A DNA stretch of 64,000 nucleotides from Seriola aureovittata (lineage: Eukaryota > Chordata > Actinopteri > Carangiformes > Carangidae): assembly GCF_021018895.1 (NCBI RefSeq), contig NC_079384.1:8116140-8180139 (forward strand). Direction: 5' to 3'. This document shows positions 11,730 through 26,900 of this stretch, piece by piece. Numbering within the stretch: the stretch's first letter is position 1; every line of letters begins with the position of its first letter. A model generated the notes under the pieces. That model had not been told where the DNA came from and did no database searches. It saw nothing but the letters and a program-made list of their open reading frames with translations. A program made the translations under genes and the position numbers.

Positions 11730-14700
11730 CTTATGATATGAACTATACACTAGATTAAAAAGTTTTTAATTATTTGTAAACTGAGGTAATCTAAGGCTAC
11801 TTACCTTGTCTAGGCACATAGTCGATCTTAATTTCTGTTTTGAGAGAAGAAAAGAAGTTGACAATATTATGCAGGCTGCTGATGATTAATGCATCTGCAA
11901 TAGCTCCGTTGTAATCATTCTGTCTTTCTCACCCAAGAAGTTGAGCTTGGCAGAAAGTGACAGAGCGTATCCATCAGGAATAAATGTGTAGTCTCCAGCA
12001 TCGTCTGGTTTCACATCATCAATAGTCAGCCGGTGAAACCTGAAACAAGCAACAGAGAGGATATGACGAGGGGAAAACATGTGCCTCAGGAATTAAAGGT
12101 GTCCTAATATTGAATTTCTAAAGCCTGTATGTATCTTTTCTTTGTACCTTCCAATGTGAGACATTTTGATGCGGTCACTTGGCAAGACCTCCACTCCATC
12201 TTTGAACCACTTTCCGGTGACCTTCTCATCAGACACCTCGCACTTGAACATGGCCTGGTCTGTTGCCTTCACTGTCAGATCAGCAATGTCCTGCAACACC
12301 TCCAGTTCTTTCTCTGAATCAGACATTGGAAACCACAGGAGAACGGTTCAGGCAGGACACAGAGTGAGTGAAGGTAGAGGGAGAGGGAGGATAAGGTTCA
12401 TGATGGTAACATCCTGCCACCCACTGCCATGAGCTGTTAGCTTGTTTACAAAGAGAGGCGTTAAGCCCTTGGGCCAGCAGTTAATTCAGCTGCATCCTCA
12501 CTGAGCAGCGTACACTTAGATGACAGAAAACCTGGACTAAATTTAGTAAATTTAAAATACAACCTCTACACTGGTGTAACATCTTTGATTAGTATTTTCT
12601 TTTTAACAAACGTATCTAAAATAAGCACATTCCTTATTATTATTATTCTTATTTATATAAACTCCACAATTGGTCAAAAAGGAAATAAAAGATGAATGAG
12701 ATGATTATATTTTTTCCAGTGGTACCTTCCACTTCCAGCTCTCCTTTGGTGTGCCCTCCATTTGTCCAGGCGTGGTACATTCCGATGTCATCCAGAGTAG
12801 CCTCCTGGATGACGAGTGTGTGCTTCTTTCCATCCTTCTTGAAGCGATACTTGGTATCTTTGTCTCTGTGAAGCTCTATATCCTCAAAGAACCTGGGAAT
12901 GAATATAAAATGAGCGTCTCTCTTTGAAAGATGTCACTGCTAAATATTTCATACCAAATCAGAACAGTAAGCCTGTGTCTGATGTGAATTTACCAGCCAC
13001 ATTCATATTTCCGCCACTCAGTGAGTGCTAAAAATTGCTTTGGGAAAAATGAATGGGCTTTGCATTCGTCAATGAAGAATTATAAAAATAAATTCTGTGC
13101 TAAAGAAAAGATGGTCTGTGTCTATCCATGAAATAATATCCTACACACACATCACCTTTGAGAATCAATTCAGCCCTTATTTTGCTTTGCATTGATTGCT
13201 CCTAGCACATACTAACTGATATTCGTTTATTTCTTCCGACCTTGATTTATACTTGTTAAAGGCACATTGAAAGGAAGACACCTCACTCTCAATTAAAAGA
13301 ATATCAATACCACATAAAAACAAATGCAAAGAACATCAAAGAAATAAAATGTTTAATTCTTTTGTTGATAGAAGACTTTCCAAGCTACTCAGCATTCAGA
13401 GCAAGTCTTCAGAATCAATTTAACATGTTCCAGATCTCCTTAGGAGATAATGCATTTAAGTTTGATTTGATTTTACAAGAAACATAAGTCTGTCTACTGC
13501 AGCTGATGTATAGCATACAAGTACAAATCAATTATGGCTCTTACAACAGTGGTAGTTTTTAAGAGCAGGTTGATGCATATAATTATGTATGTAGATGCTG
13601 TCTCATTTCAATACAAGGAGCCAAGTGATTAAATCTTATGATAGTCAAATGCATGATGCACACAGCACATCAGATAAGAAACAGAGAGCTGCAGCATACA
13701 TTACATTTTTTTAATCTGATTTGTATCAGCTCAGTAACTACATACAACATACTACTGTAAGACAGACTCTCTCCGGTTTGACGAACAGGAAACGGTTTCA
13801 TTGTGTTCTGGCAGAGATTAAAGCCACATCCTGAAGATTCAAGCTAGGTTGATCCTATTATGCTAAGTACTGTGTGATATTTACTGACCACATGACGTGG
13901 GCACCCTCCTCCGACACCTCGATCTCAAACTCCACTCTCTCTCCCACAACCACATGATAGTCATCCATCAGCTTGGTGATGGTCACAGGGGGCTCTGGGT
14001 GGAGCAGTGGGAGACAGTAAAATTCATGAATTCAGCAGAAACTGAATGAAAATGACTCTTTGCTGTAATATCAGATTTTTACTGCTGATAAACTGTCGGG
14101 GGGAAAACAAAAAAAAAAGAAGAAAATAAAAGAGACGGAGCACCTTTGACGAACACCTCTGTGAAACACTTGTCGTCGCCAACCACACACTCATATGCAG
14201 CATCATCAGCCAGGGTCGTCTTATTGATAGTAAGTGTTCTGACATTCCCGCTTGCCTCCATGACATACCTTGAAAAGTGACAGACAGATTGAATGTCAAA
14301 CCATACAGTCTACAGGTCAAACAGAGCCCCTTTATCAAGCTAGGTTTCAGTACAAATGCCTTTCAAAATAATCTATAAATCTATATCTAATATCTATTTC
14401 TAACAAACCTTTGACGTTTAATTTAAAGTTCAACAATATATGGTTTTGTCATTCATTTTTAAAGACTGGAATTTTGTCTAACAGACCCAGTTTCTGCATT
14501 TCAGTTTTCATCTGGTTTCATCTGGTTTTCGTTTCTTTTCACATTAAGACCTTTAAATGTAGAAATGGACGTCTTTGTCCTGGGAATGTATCTGCATTAG
14601 TCCAGATGGGGCATAAGATGTCATGGCAGTGCAGATTTCTAAACCCACGGTGAGGCTTCTCATGACAGCACCTAAAAATAAAACGTGTTGATGGCAGCAT

Positions 14701-14844
14701 CGTTTCAGAGTATGGCTTTGTGGCAGAGATAATTTTAACTCGATATTTTAAAGCACTGCCCATCAAGTCCATCTGAGCTTGATGATTAATATGATACAGC
14801 CAAACACTGCTGTCTCATTAGGCAAACATCCTGCATGGGGCTTG

Positions 14845-14943
<99 letters not shown>

Positions 14944-17900
14944 TGTTTGTGTGTGTGTGTGCTTAAGACATGTACTTGGCTGAGGGTTTGATCTCCTGGC
15001 CATTCTTCAACCATTTCACCTGGGTATTGGGATCAACCACCTCACATTTCAGGACAATCCTCTTGCCCTTTTCCACGGAGTAGCAAGAGTCAAGCCTCGT
15101 CAGGAAAGCTGGGGTCGCACACAAAAAGGGAAAAATGGAGAATTAACAACTCATTAGTCCATGAAAACCTTCCTTCTATTATTTTCTCTGTCCAGTGTAG
15201 TGAGGCCTTTCCTCTCGCTTGCTTCTTTTTCCTGCTGTCTCTCTCCCTCTCCTCCTCCCCTGAGGTAAAATCTCACCTCCCAGTTCATTTCCTTCATATT
15301 TCAAATGCTGCTCGACGTCTTCCCCTCCCTCTACCCCTCACCTGACTCGACTTACCCTCGCTATGCTTGGGCTCGACCTTTTTCATCTTTTTCAGACGTT
15401 TCAGCATGCCCCTCAGGTCAGTGATGCCATAGTCAAAGGCGATTTTCTCATACTGGCTTGGATCAGCATTCTTAAGCAATTCCCACACATCTATGTCTGG
15501 TTCCACTTTCTGAGGTTTCTTCTTCCTGTCAGTCAACAAAAAGAGGTATATTTGCAAATAGGACTGGAGAAGCAATAAGGGGTGTTTTTGAAGGACACAA
15601 TCATACTGTGTGCTTGATAATCAAACCAAATAACATGTAGCTTGTCACCTCTTGGTGGCTTTAAGCAGAGCACTGAAATCCAGATCTCCCTCATCCTCTC
15701 CAGCATCCCTGTGCGTATGGAAACAGAAATACCTACACTGTAACGGAGGTCAGGCATATCTTCTGAAATAGCACAATATTAAATTTACTATGCTGTGATA
15801 TACTGCATGTGCTGAAAGACACTTTCACACACACACTGGGATATACTATAAATAATCTACGTATGCATTTTCCCTCTTGTGTATTTACCCATGCGCACAT
15901 AGACTACTGACACAGGCGGAATCACAAATCCCAATGCACTTACGCTCTCTTGAAGGCAGACAGAATATCCTCATGCTCCTCCTGGTGTGCGGCTGTAACA
16001 AGAGAAGTTGCCGAGAACGCAAATCAGGGCTGGGTCGGATCAAAACATCAGCATGTATGGAATGTATGTCAGGCTCAGTGGGCCAGAGTCCGCTTTCACT
16101 CACCCTCAACAGAAATCTCAAAGGTGGAGCTGTCACACTTGTCTTTTGACGTCACCTCACACCTGTAGCCGCCAGCATCCCCAGCAACCACTTTGATGAT
16201 CTTCATTTCATAAGTATAGATCTTGGAGGAGAAAATATTACCTAATTACTTCTTAGTTATCTTATTATGTTTGTAAGAAGAGGATCCGATCACACAGGTC
16301 TCTCTCTCTCTCTCCTTCTCTCTCTCTCTCATATATACACACACACACAAACCTTAGTATTTCTGTCATAAGTTTCTTTGAACTGCATATGTTTTCCAGC
16401 CTTGCTGCCAAGGTCCAGCCACTTTCCTTTCAGCCATTTCATGGTGGGTTTTCTTGTCAGGCTGGTCGAGTCAACCTTGGCTATGAAAGTCACATCCGAT
16501 CCTGCCATTCGCAAACAACAATGGACTCATATGACTTCACCAGGTTACACTTTGTGGATTGCTATATCACTTCCTGTCTTGTCTTGACAATTATACATCC
16601 ATTCTATTCACGCCACTAACCTGTGAGAGCGACCACATTCTCCGGAGGCTTCTCGAGGAAAAGCCCAGTGAGCTCAGTCGACCCAGGCTCTGAAAAGAAG
16701 GAGAGAGAAATTAGTTCACTTCATCTGATGATTTTGAAATCTTGATGGATTCAGCCCTTTACATGACATTGACAGCATCCACAGTGTGCAACAAACTGAA
16801 GTGCAAGGGACAGGGTGCAATGCGTGGACGTTTTTATGAACAGAATCACACCTGTGCACACAGGCTGTGCACATACAGTAACATGTGAAACATTACAACC
16901 ACAAAATAATAAATCAGCAGCATTTTAGCTAAGAGGACTAAAATGCAGAAGATCTACATTTCCTGCAAACATTCACAACATACTGACAAAAAAAAACCTT
17001 GTCACAGTTACTTGCACAGCTCCAAGTTATAATTAATTAACCTTCAATCAAATCACAAATTAGCATAAATTTATATCACAACTATATATCAGAAGCAGTT
17101 GTATAATTACAATGTTTGCTTGTTTTCTTAATGAATGTATTCATCTTACTTATCATGAATGTAATTACTTTTTACAGTTTTACATTTGATTTTCAGCACA
17201 ATTAACTTCATCAGTCTAACATCGTGATCAAATTGTCACTACTGATAAGTAATATTTATGTGCTATTGTTTTGTTGGTTGTTAAAGGTTAAAAAAAATAG
17301 CAACAGAAGTAGAGGACAAATGATTTCATTATGATTTCTCAGCACTGCCACTGCTAAAGGCAACAGGACATTTACTGTGCTGTGCTTTCGACATTTATTG
17401 AAACTGTTGTTTTCTCTTATTCATTGCCAGAGCAGCGATGGGGTTTCTCTTCCCCCAGTCATAACAGATAAAAGTCTAAGTCACTCATTTATTTATTTTT
17501 TTTACTTTGTGAGTTGTTCACATGGAAGAGGGGAAAAGACTCAGTTGAACTGTGTTCTCAGCTCAAAACACATTCAAGGACCAGAGGGCAGCGAGGATGT
17601 GTTTCGTGTATACATGCAAGCAGAAGTTCCAGTGATATTTAATCTCTCTTGCAAAATATCATTACCAATTAGAAGGGCCAGAATGTGTTAATGAACGCTC
17701 ACTGTGCTAAGTATAAAACTTTTAGCAAGAGCATCTGTTGATCTCCATACATCAGTGCTTTCTACAAATATCAAAGACTTAGCATTCAAGGTACAAATCT
17801 GTAACCAATACACATTTTGCAGTGTTAAGTCATACTATACAGCTCAAGTTCCTGTTTGTTTTATATATATTCAAAAAAAAAGTTTATACTTGGCCCAAAT

Positions 17901-20900
17901 AAATCCAATCCATTTATTAATCAACTATATACCAATCGTATACCACCAGAACCACTCACAGAAATATGACATCTTCACGGGCATGATATCTGATTAACAC
18001 ATAGCAACACTTAGGATGCATACATCTGCATTTCATAACGTCACATTTGCATGCAGTGGATTGCCACAGTCCAGCACTGTGCCTTCAATTCACCCTTACC
18101 CTCCTCTGCATGGTTTGTCTGAGCTGGGAAAAACAAATACCCCAGTTTAACATATGGAAGTATAACAATCCGGTGTTATACTGTACCATAAGTCAGTGCA
18201 AATCCATGAGGTAAAACAAGGCAAATGAACAGCAATTACAGAATGATTATTCTGTAGAATTATTACATTAATACACCACACAGTGAAATGCAATCACAGC
18301 TGAATTTTTGCTTGTGAAGGTAAGATCATGACAGTTATCAATCAAAACAGAAAGTGATCAAATGTGTTGATTACTGCACTTTTAATCACCAAACTTCAGA
18401 TAAATTATTGTTTGAAATTACTTTGATTACTTCTTTTGGACTGATCTTGCAAGACTGCTTCTCACAAAGGAGGCAATTACTTTAGCCCATACAGAGCATG
18501 TGCACCCCAGGCCGCCGAAATAAACCACTGAAGTGTAACCTGTTGATAATTTTTTTTGTTTAGAGCATTGACGTGTCATGAATATTATAATTTGTACCAA
18601 AGTATGTTGCATTTCCTTCCTAAGATACCTTCCTAAGAGACTAATTCAACTCTAGGCATTCTGCACTTTTTGCTCTTATAACATTCAAAAGGTTTCTTTT
18701 AAGAAATTGGCAGCAACTTCCTGCTAGCGTTCATAAGCAATACTGGTGCAAATGCACCAAAACAGTCTGTGGTTGGCCAAGTGATGATAATCCCCCACAC
18801 ACTATACCCCCATGGGTATGGCTTTAAACAGCCTTGGTATGATAAACACTTCCCACACAGAAGTTCCACTCTCATAGACACTGATATCAAACTCAGTGTA
18901 ATGAAATACCAACTCTGGAGTTAGGTCCTGGGGGGGGTCAAACAAATAGTAGACATGAAAAATCAAACCAAAACCAATGGCGACTGTGTGTAAAGTCAAA
19001 AGGTTCTCCTACACACTATGCATATGAATCTTTGTAATCAAATTATATCTCAGTAGTAAGGAGACAATGACTGTATCTTCATTTTTTCGTTTTGGGCATT
19101 TGTGGGTGCTACATATTTTTTCTGAAACTGTTTTTTGTCTGACGCAAGCTTCTTTTCAATGTTTATGAAGCTGATAAACCCATGAGGCACTTTGTTTTGC
19201 ACTAAATCTCTTCTTAATAACTCAAAGCTTTTTCTTCTCCAGTAAGTGTTAATGGAAAAAAACATGGTTTTACAAAACTAAGGTAAATGGCAGATTTGCC
19301 ATGTTGCAGTATAGCTCTGTTCCCATAGACTAAAATTGGATATGGATATTCTGGCATCAGAACTAGGCTGAGTTTTGACCAAAGAAAAGTCCATATCCTC
19401 AGGTTTCCATCTGAACGTCTCTCAGCTGCTGTCTGAACTTAGCTTGCTAGCCATGCTACCACATGAAAAGCAAATGACTTCACTATGTTAAAGTAGCATT
19501 GTGCTAAACATAGCTTATTTGTGGACAGATGGTGGACGTTCAAGAGAACTGGTGTTCCCACTGTAGCGGGCACATGGCCGGATAGTAACGACCTCGAGTT
19601 GTTTCTGTTGTGCAGTTTGCCCTTACTGATCCCTTTTTCATCAACTGATGGCACATCCGGGATGAGCTCGCCGAGTGCCACATACACCGATGGGCATTCA
19701 TGACAGGCTGGAAGGATGATGAGCTGTGCACTCATAAATGCTAAGAGGAGATACCCAGCGATGGTACAACTGGCAGCACAGGACCCATTCCCCAAGGAAT
19801 TTATTGCAGTAACCAAAGTTAACATTTAATGACCTCACTTCGCTGTTTGACCCCTCGCTTGGCTCTGCAGGCCATATTTCAGGGCAAATTTCAGCTCAGC
19901 AGCCAATTTCCCCAAGATAGCAGCCTTGTTGTGAGGATACAAAGCCACCATTGGAAGAGTCTGTGGCTATCCACTTCTCATCTGCATACCCCCAAGTCCA
20001 TAAGCCATGTCTCACCACACTGGCCAAATAGCCAAAAAAGGAAGTAACCATGGCAGACACTTTGGCCAGGCTATGTGGTTAAGTCACCATAGAGACCTAC
20101 AGAGCACACAACATGTGATAATGTGCACTGCATAAACAATTATGGACTACTCAGCTGGCACAAAAGTCATTGGTTACGCTCACCCAGGTGTCCTTCCTTA
20201 TCCCAGAAGTGCGATAAGTGGGAGATGTCTGTGCTACCCCATCAGGCACAGCAGGATATTTCCAATACATTTAAAGGGCAGCACAAGGAAATATCAGCTT
20301 TCAACTCCCTGAAGCCTTGGCACTTCGATAGCATTTTCTCCATCCAATCAACTCCTAGTCAGGCCAAATAGAGTCGACATCCAACTTATCACCCTGGTAG
20401 CTTTGCCCCTGAAAGACCATGGCAGACAGCGGCAGCTTTGAAACATGAATAACAGCTCTTGAATTTCACTTGTAAACTTGAGTGTTGACTTATGAATCAC
20501 GCTGATGGCTGTGATACACAACCAAAGTGCAAGAGTAAGAATATAGAGTAGACAACCTACAGGCCTTTAAGCATCCGATAAAGGCTGAGACATGAACCTG
20601 AATACGGAACCTGTACAGTTTGAAGGCATCGAGCTTGATGTGCTGACTAAGATTTCTTGAACAACTTGAGCTCTCCTTGCATTTTCCTACTGCAGCTTCG
20701 TGTTAAGTTGAGAAGCAACGATAAAAGTGTCATCACATCAGTTGATGTTAGCAACAGCTGCCATTGTTTCCACGATGACTGTTACACATGAGGCACAGCT
20801 GTGTTTTCATTCTCATTGTTTAAATTGCCAGAGGGACAGAAGCAAAAGAGAGCTGGTATCATAGGTCACAGATGGAACGGGCAGCACTCCTCACATGGAG

Positions 20901-23900
20901 AAATAAATTCTGAATTGCTGAAAGAACATAAACAGCATCTTTTGAGAGTGAGTTGTCTGCCGGCATCAACACATACCAGCGATGGTGAACAGAGCAGGTG
21001 AATGTGCCAATCATCATCATGCGCTAAACTAACGACAGGACCAATACAGTCAGGTCTTTGTCTCTTCTTTGTCACAGCCATGGATCTGGTGAGTTGTAGG
21101 CCTGAGGTGTGGCAAGAAGCTTTAAGCTCTGAAAAGGATTTTTATGGGATCAGAAAAGATATGAATACTATCAAATGCCCTGTGTATTTATATAATTTTT
21201 TTAAAAACAATTTGATTAATCAGCCTGAGGGACACTATTAAAACCTTTGTGATGAGTGTGACTTCGTTTTTTGGTAAAAGTGAAGTCACAAAATATGAAC
21301 CTTGTTCTCTAACCAAGGAAGGTTTACATACAACTGTGGATTTTGGTATTTGAAATTGTCAAAACCCGTCCAAACTGAAGTGATGAAAATGATTTCAAAT
21401 AATAAAATAGACCCACGCCCACTTAACACGTCATATATTATGTGACATCTTGACCAGCACATAATACTAAAATCATACACAACATAAACACTCAAATCAT
21501 ACTTTCAGAAGGGCAAAAGTAAAGAGACATGTCAATATAAATGTCGCTCTTTTCTTACCATCCCCATCACCGTCTGAATCTGTTGCAGACAAGGAAGCAA
21601 ACAAAACTGAAAGAAAGCAGCTAGGAAGCAAACGCTAGTTGTTCCACAAGAGGACAGTTGCAACAGAGACCAATAAACAAACGTGAAACAGAAACATCAT
21701 GCACCATCACATCAGATTTTTTTTAAATCACCAAAATCTAATCCACCATGTATGTGGAAATGTTTTGCCTTTGACATGTTCAGGGTTACTGCATGCAGAA
21801 GTAGATATGCAGATAAACAGGACACATAAAAATACATAAACCGCTGACAATAGAAAGACACAGAGACCAGAACGTAGCAGTATACTGTACTTGTAAATAC
21901 AACAGTACATTACAAAGCCGTATGCTGCACATACAGCAAACCAAAACCAGAACCAAACCAAGGTAAAATTCACCCACACCATATACAGTACCTGTACAGT
22001 ATATGTATATATCAGTACAATGATGGAAAACAACATAAGGCATTCAACATTAAATGTATAATTCTATTATCCATGTCAAGGCAGCATCAGTAACCACTGA
22101 CCTAACCACTAACATATTCATTATGCTTGAATGAAAGACATTGGTTTTGCTTATAGATTCATGTATTTTACAAAAGTACAAAACCTTTTGAAGGTCACCT
22201 GAGATCAACCTGAAAAGATCTTTAATAAAACATACAAGAGTCATGCAGGTACTGTCGCAGGTTCCACACAGTGTAGCACATGTATACATTAAGTAGACTT
22301 TACAGACGGACATATTCAACTAGAGCATTCACTGTTCAGGATTCTGCCTTACCTGCATCTGGGGGGGGTGCATCTAAAGAAAATGAATGAAAATTAGCTC
22401 AAGTCCCAATATATGCTGTAATCATTCACTGTATTAAGTCATAATTGAAGAAGCTGAGAAGAAAGTCAGTAGAAGATGACTGTTATTCCCTGACGCTAAG
22501 GAGGTGCCTACCATCTTCCTCTGGCTGCTGATCGGCTGAGCAAATAAAAATCATGGTTAAATGATTGAAAACAGAAGGATGATGGGACACGGACGACATC
22601 AAAGTTGGGAATCTCGCGAAGACAAAAACAACAACTGGGAAAACTCAACCAAAACACATTCGCACATTCGCACTTGCAGATGTTTCCTCACACTTTACAT
22701 GCCTGAGGGTAAATGTTAAACCGAAAGGTCACTGTGAGAAACATGAGTTCACAATTGTGGAAAATACACCCAGTTGCAGTCAATCAGTTCATATTAAAGC
22801 GCACATAGATGGCATGTCGTGTCTCTGCTTCATTCGTAGGGATCTTCTCCTTACAATCAAAAAGTATACATGCCAGAACTCAAAGTTAACTAAAGGGTTT
22901 CTTTTTCAACACCAAAAAGAAAACAAGAACATTAAAACACAACAAGAAAACGGAAAGAAAAAATGATGCTGTGATACATAGTTCAGACATGTGCAGAGTG
23001 CAGGACGTACAATGAGGAACACAATGAGGAAGTCTATTACCACACACTCTGGACGCCGTTTGAGCTAACACATGCTGTAGGCTAGCTGAGGAATGCAAAC
23101 ACACTGATTCAAAGTGGCATGATAATTACATTACCCCCTTCAGCGGCTTCGCGTTGTCTCATATCGTGTGATTGACTTGTAGGCCTATCTTCTTGACTTG
23201 GTAATTGCTCAATTTATTATCTATAGCAAAACCACTTGTTCTGTATTGTACAGATAATTACCGGGGCTGATTAGTTCAAAATGCATTTTCCAGCACTCGT
23301 TCAACTCAAACCATGTCACATATTAACACCATGTGAGTGCACTAGATCACTCGAAGTCACAAAATAGAAATAGTGAAAAGACAAAACAAAAACAAAGTCA
23401 TTGTCCCTCACCCTCTCCAGCTGGCTCCTTTGGGGCTAAAATTAGTGGAATTTTGTTAGAGATACAGTAGCATGGTAGCCCAAATATAAAAGCCACTCTA
23501 ACAGCTGAGCAAATAGATTGTATCAGTGTGTAACACATTATAATCCAGACCGGTATCACATGACCACACTCAAATATGACTTTGTGGAAACCAAGGCATT
23601 TTTCTCACTGTCATTACATAATTTGACAGTAAATAGTAGACAGTAAGACAGTAAACAGCTTCAATATACCGTACAACACATTCTCAGTGAAAATGCATGA
23701 AGGTAAACTCATACAGTGGCATGCTGGTGTACATGAAGTAAACAAAGATCCGGGCAAAAAGTAAAGTTCCTCAATGAGGACGGTTCGTGCTGATTACACA
23801 TCCTCAGAGGTCAAGAGCCTGTGTTTGCTTGACACAGGCAGTTGACTGGAGATGTGAGTGAAAAGTGAAAATGTGAGAGCTATTATCGAGTCACTGTGTG

Positions 23901-26900
23901 ATAATGTAAGGCACACAAAAGGTCAGTAGGCAAATGTTGTGCGGCAGCTGACTTACCCTCCCCCTCTGGTTTAGCTGAGAAATAGAAACAGAACAAGGAA
24001 ACGATTAGAAACTTGCATCACATACAGTGTTTGTGTCTAATTAGTCATATTAACTACATATCAACATATATAGTTTATTTAATTTAGGATGTCCCATTAA
24101 TTTAGGTGATGATGGATCTTAAAACACATTTGGCATTTAATTTTACAACATATAGCTGGATGTTTGTCTGAAACTGATTGCATTATATAAAATGATTATT
24201 TCAGGAATGTATGTGTTGGGTATATCTGCTTTCATGGTGAAGCTAGTAATCTTGGCCTATAAATCTAAAATACTACCTAGCAGGTAAGAGGATACATTCT
24301 ATAAAAATGACCATGTTTAAAATTTCTATTAAGCTCTGTGACCTCTGGGAGAAATATTTGAACTGATATCTTGACCTCGATTGCAGTGACTTGAGGTTTA
24401 TTTTCTCACCCACTTATTTTATAAATTCGCCACCTCATCATTTCTGAATGGCAGGACACATTTCTGCGGAGCTGCAGAGGAACACAGACGCTCAGTTTTC
24501 CCTCGAGTGTGGAGCGCTGTGGGTGTAATTGTTGAGGCCTAAATCTGGTAAAAGGAAATTCTCAACTGAAATAGAGGCGTATAATATACCCAACTCCCCG
24601 GGAGTCTCGGTGGGGGTCACTGCAGTTGCTGGAAAAGGCCAGGGATGGTGTCTTATGACCTCCCTGAAGTCATGCCATGTTCTCTTAAGTTTCCTTGAAT
24701 AGCCAAACCAGCTTGACCTTGCTTGCTTAAGTGTTCACTCCTGGCTTGTCATAAATTTCTTGCTAAAATAGGTGTCATGAAATTACATTGTATTCACTTG
24801 GCTTTGAAGAAATATATAAATAAAATCATGAAGTTAAATGTGTTGTGTGCATTTTTTCTTTATCCTTTCACATAGAATGGGCTAACCTGAATCCTCATGC
24901 AAACAGGTGATATAATACTAGCATTGTATTTAAAGCTATAGCGACATTTATGTACTGCATTCACCCCCAATGGCAACTTGTGTAACTGCCACAATATGTC
25001 TCTGTACTGTAAGCGCCGAAAGCCTAAGAATAACCTTCTCAGTACAAAATGAGAAAATTTGCTGACATACAAACTGGATGCTGCTCACCACATAAAGTCT
25101 TTGGCATTAATACTTTATACACCCTGCGAGAGGGTTTAACACCTGCACTGAGTGTAAATCTGCAGTAGCATCTGCTAAGTCAATCCACTGGGGGTGAGAA
25201 TCTTGATCATCTTCAACAAGTTTGTGATAAAGCTGGATAATGAACCTCTGACCAGCTGTTCCTCACAGTTCAAATGTTCCCCTCTGAGACTGTCTGTGGT
25301 TTCATATACTGGCAACGTTGTTAGAATTGAGGTGGGTGTATAATTAATATGATTTTGCGAGGTATGGTTGTTGGGTGTAATTGTATAAATAAAAAGGGCA
25401 TTTCCTCAGGGTCTGTTTGTGTCCGTTTGTACTTTCCTCCTTATTTTTGTGTATGAAAACACGCTCCCTGTGGTAATATACTGTATACTGTATATCTTTG
25501 TCCTCACTTTAGTTTATTTCTGGAAACATGAGTTATTAACGTGTTTTTGGTGTTTGTACTTTATCTTTGTTTAGCATTTTTTTCATGGTCAGTTTAGGTA
25601 CTGCAGTTCTTCACCTAACTGTTTGTTTACCTCTCTGTGTTTACCGCTGACAGCGTGATTTACTGTGTGTGTAATGGCCCAGACATAAAGAAAAGTATTG
25701 GGTGGCCTGACCTTATCAAACCACAGAGGATCTCTTGGTGTCTCTAGACAGCATGCAACAAAGTTTATGAAGATATCTCAGCAACACATAATTTAATGCT
25801 TGTTTCTTTCGTATCCGCTATAAGCAAACATGTACATAAATGTCACTAAACTATTTCTACTAAATATGTGCCAAAGGGATTAAACGATAAAACAAATGTT
25901 TCTGAAAAGTAATCAATAATTTTCTGTGATTTCTACTTTCTAGGTCAAAAGTTAAATCCTTGATATGTACTCACTGATACAGTAAAAGTTGATGAAATTT
26001 CACTTGAAGAATCGATTAGAATCTCGTTTCTATCTGCAGTATTGTCTCAGTTTTCAATAAAGAAGCTGTGGGCTTCGTTCAATGGACACAAAGTTCCATC
26101 TCCCTATTTACCAATGCCATAAAACTGTAGACCAGCCTCAAATACTCTGTCTACATATCTGTCTATATATTCTTTGCAATTTAAAGGCACAAATAAATAT
26201 ATTTTTGATCTTATAAAACTGAAGTATTTCACACTCACAGTTGAAAAGTTTGAGTTTTAACTAGCAAGACCTGTCAGTCAATCTAGGAGTGACAGCAGTT
26301 TCTTATCCAGACTTTGACTTTTGATGATGGGGCTTCTCTGTCTAGACTTTGAATCACAGATTTTTGCCTTTAAGAGTGATTTTTAAAATAACATTGTCTA
26401 TTCACCAAGAGATTATTAATCACTTCATCATTTCACGTCACGGTTTTCGTATCCTGCCGAGGATAAACTACATCGGGGAACCAGAGAAACTTCCGAGAAC
26501 AGTTTTGATCCAACTTGCCCTCATAATGTTTCATCAGGTCACGACGATGAAAGGAATTACGACCATGAATCATATGATCGCTCCTAATCACTGAGTAGAA
26601 AACTGTCATGTGCTTGATTGACTGCACTGGGGCTACATCACACTCTCAGGAGGGAGCGTCAGGCCTGCTGACCATGAGGGAACTTTCTGGATGAAAGTGA
26701 CAGATTACATAATGATTTATCTCAGCTGGACCTGTGAAAGGCTTACAGCAAAACCTGATCCACCCGGGTGTGTGAAACTCTATGAACTTATGAGGAAAAA
26801 AAAACAAAGTGGAAAAGGTCAGGGGTATTTTTAGCTGTTGGCAGGGGGCGGGTCTTGGCTGCTGCGTGAAGCAGCACAGAAAATGTTTCAACTCATCTTG

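Noticed and set aside
14763..15014. Poly Thr-His and Cys-Val open frames (also at 6728-7060)
   Set aside because: They run through GT microsatellites.
18100..18118. 19-nt version of the micro-exon using the nearer AG acceptor
   Set aside because: It breaks the reading frame between neighbouring exons. The AG five bases upstream has a better pyrimidine tract and gives 24 nt in phase.
19439..19825. 128-codon open frame on the minus strand within a mybpc2 intron
   Set aside because: No recognised domain, no in-phase splice sites and no terminal repeats; possibly a decayed mobile element, but unsupported as a gene.
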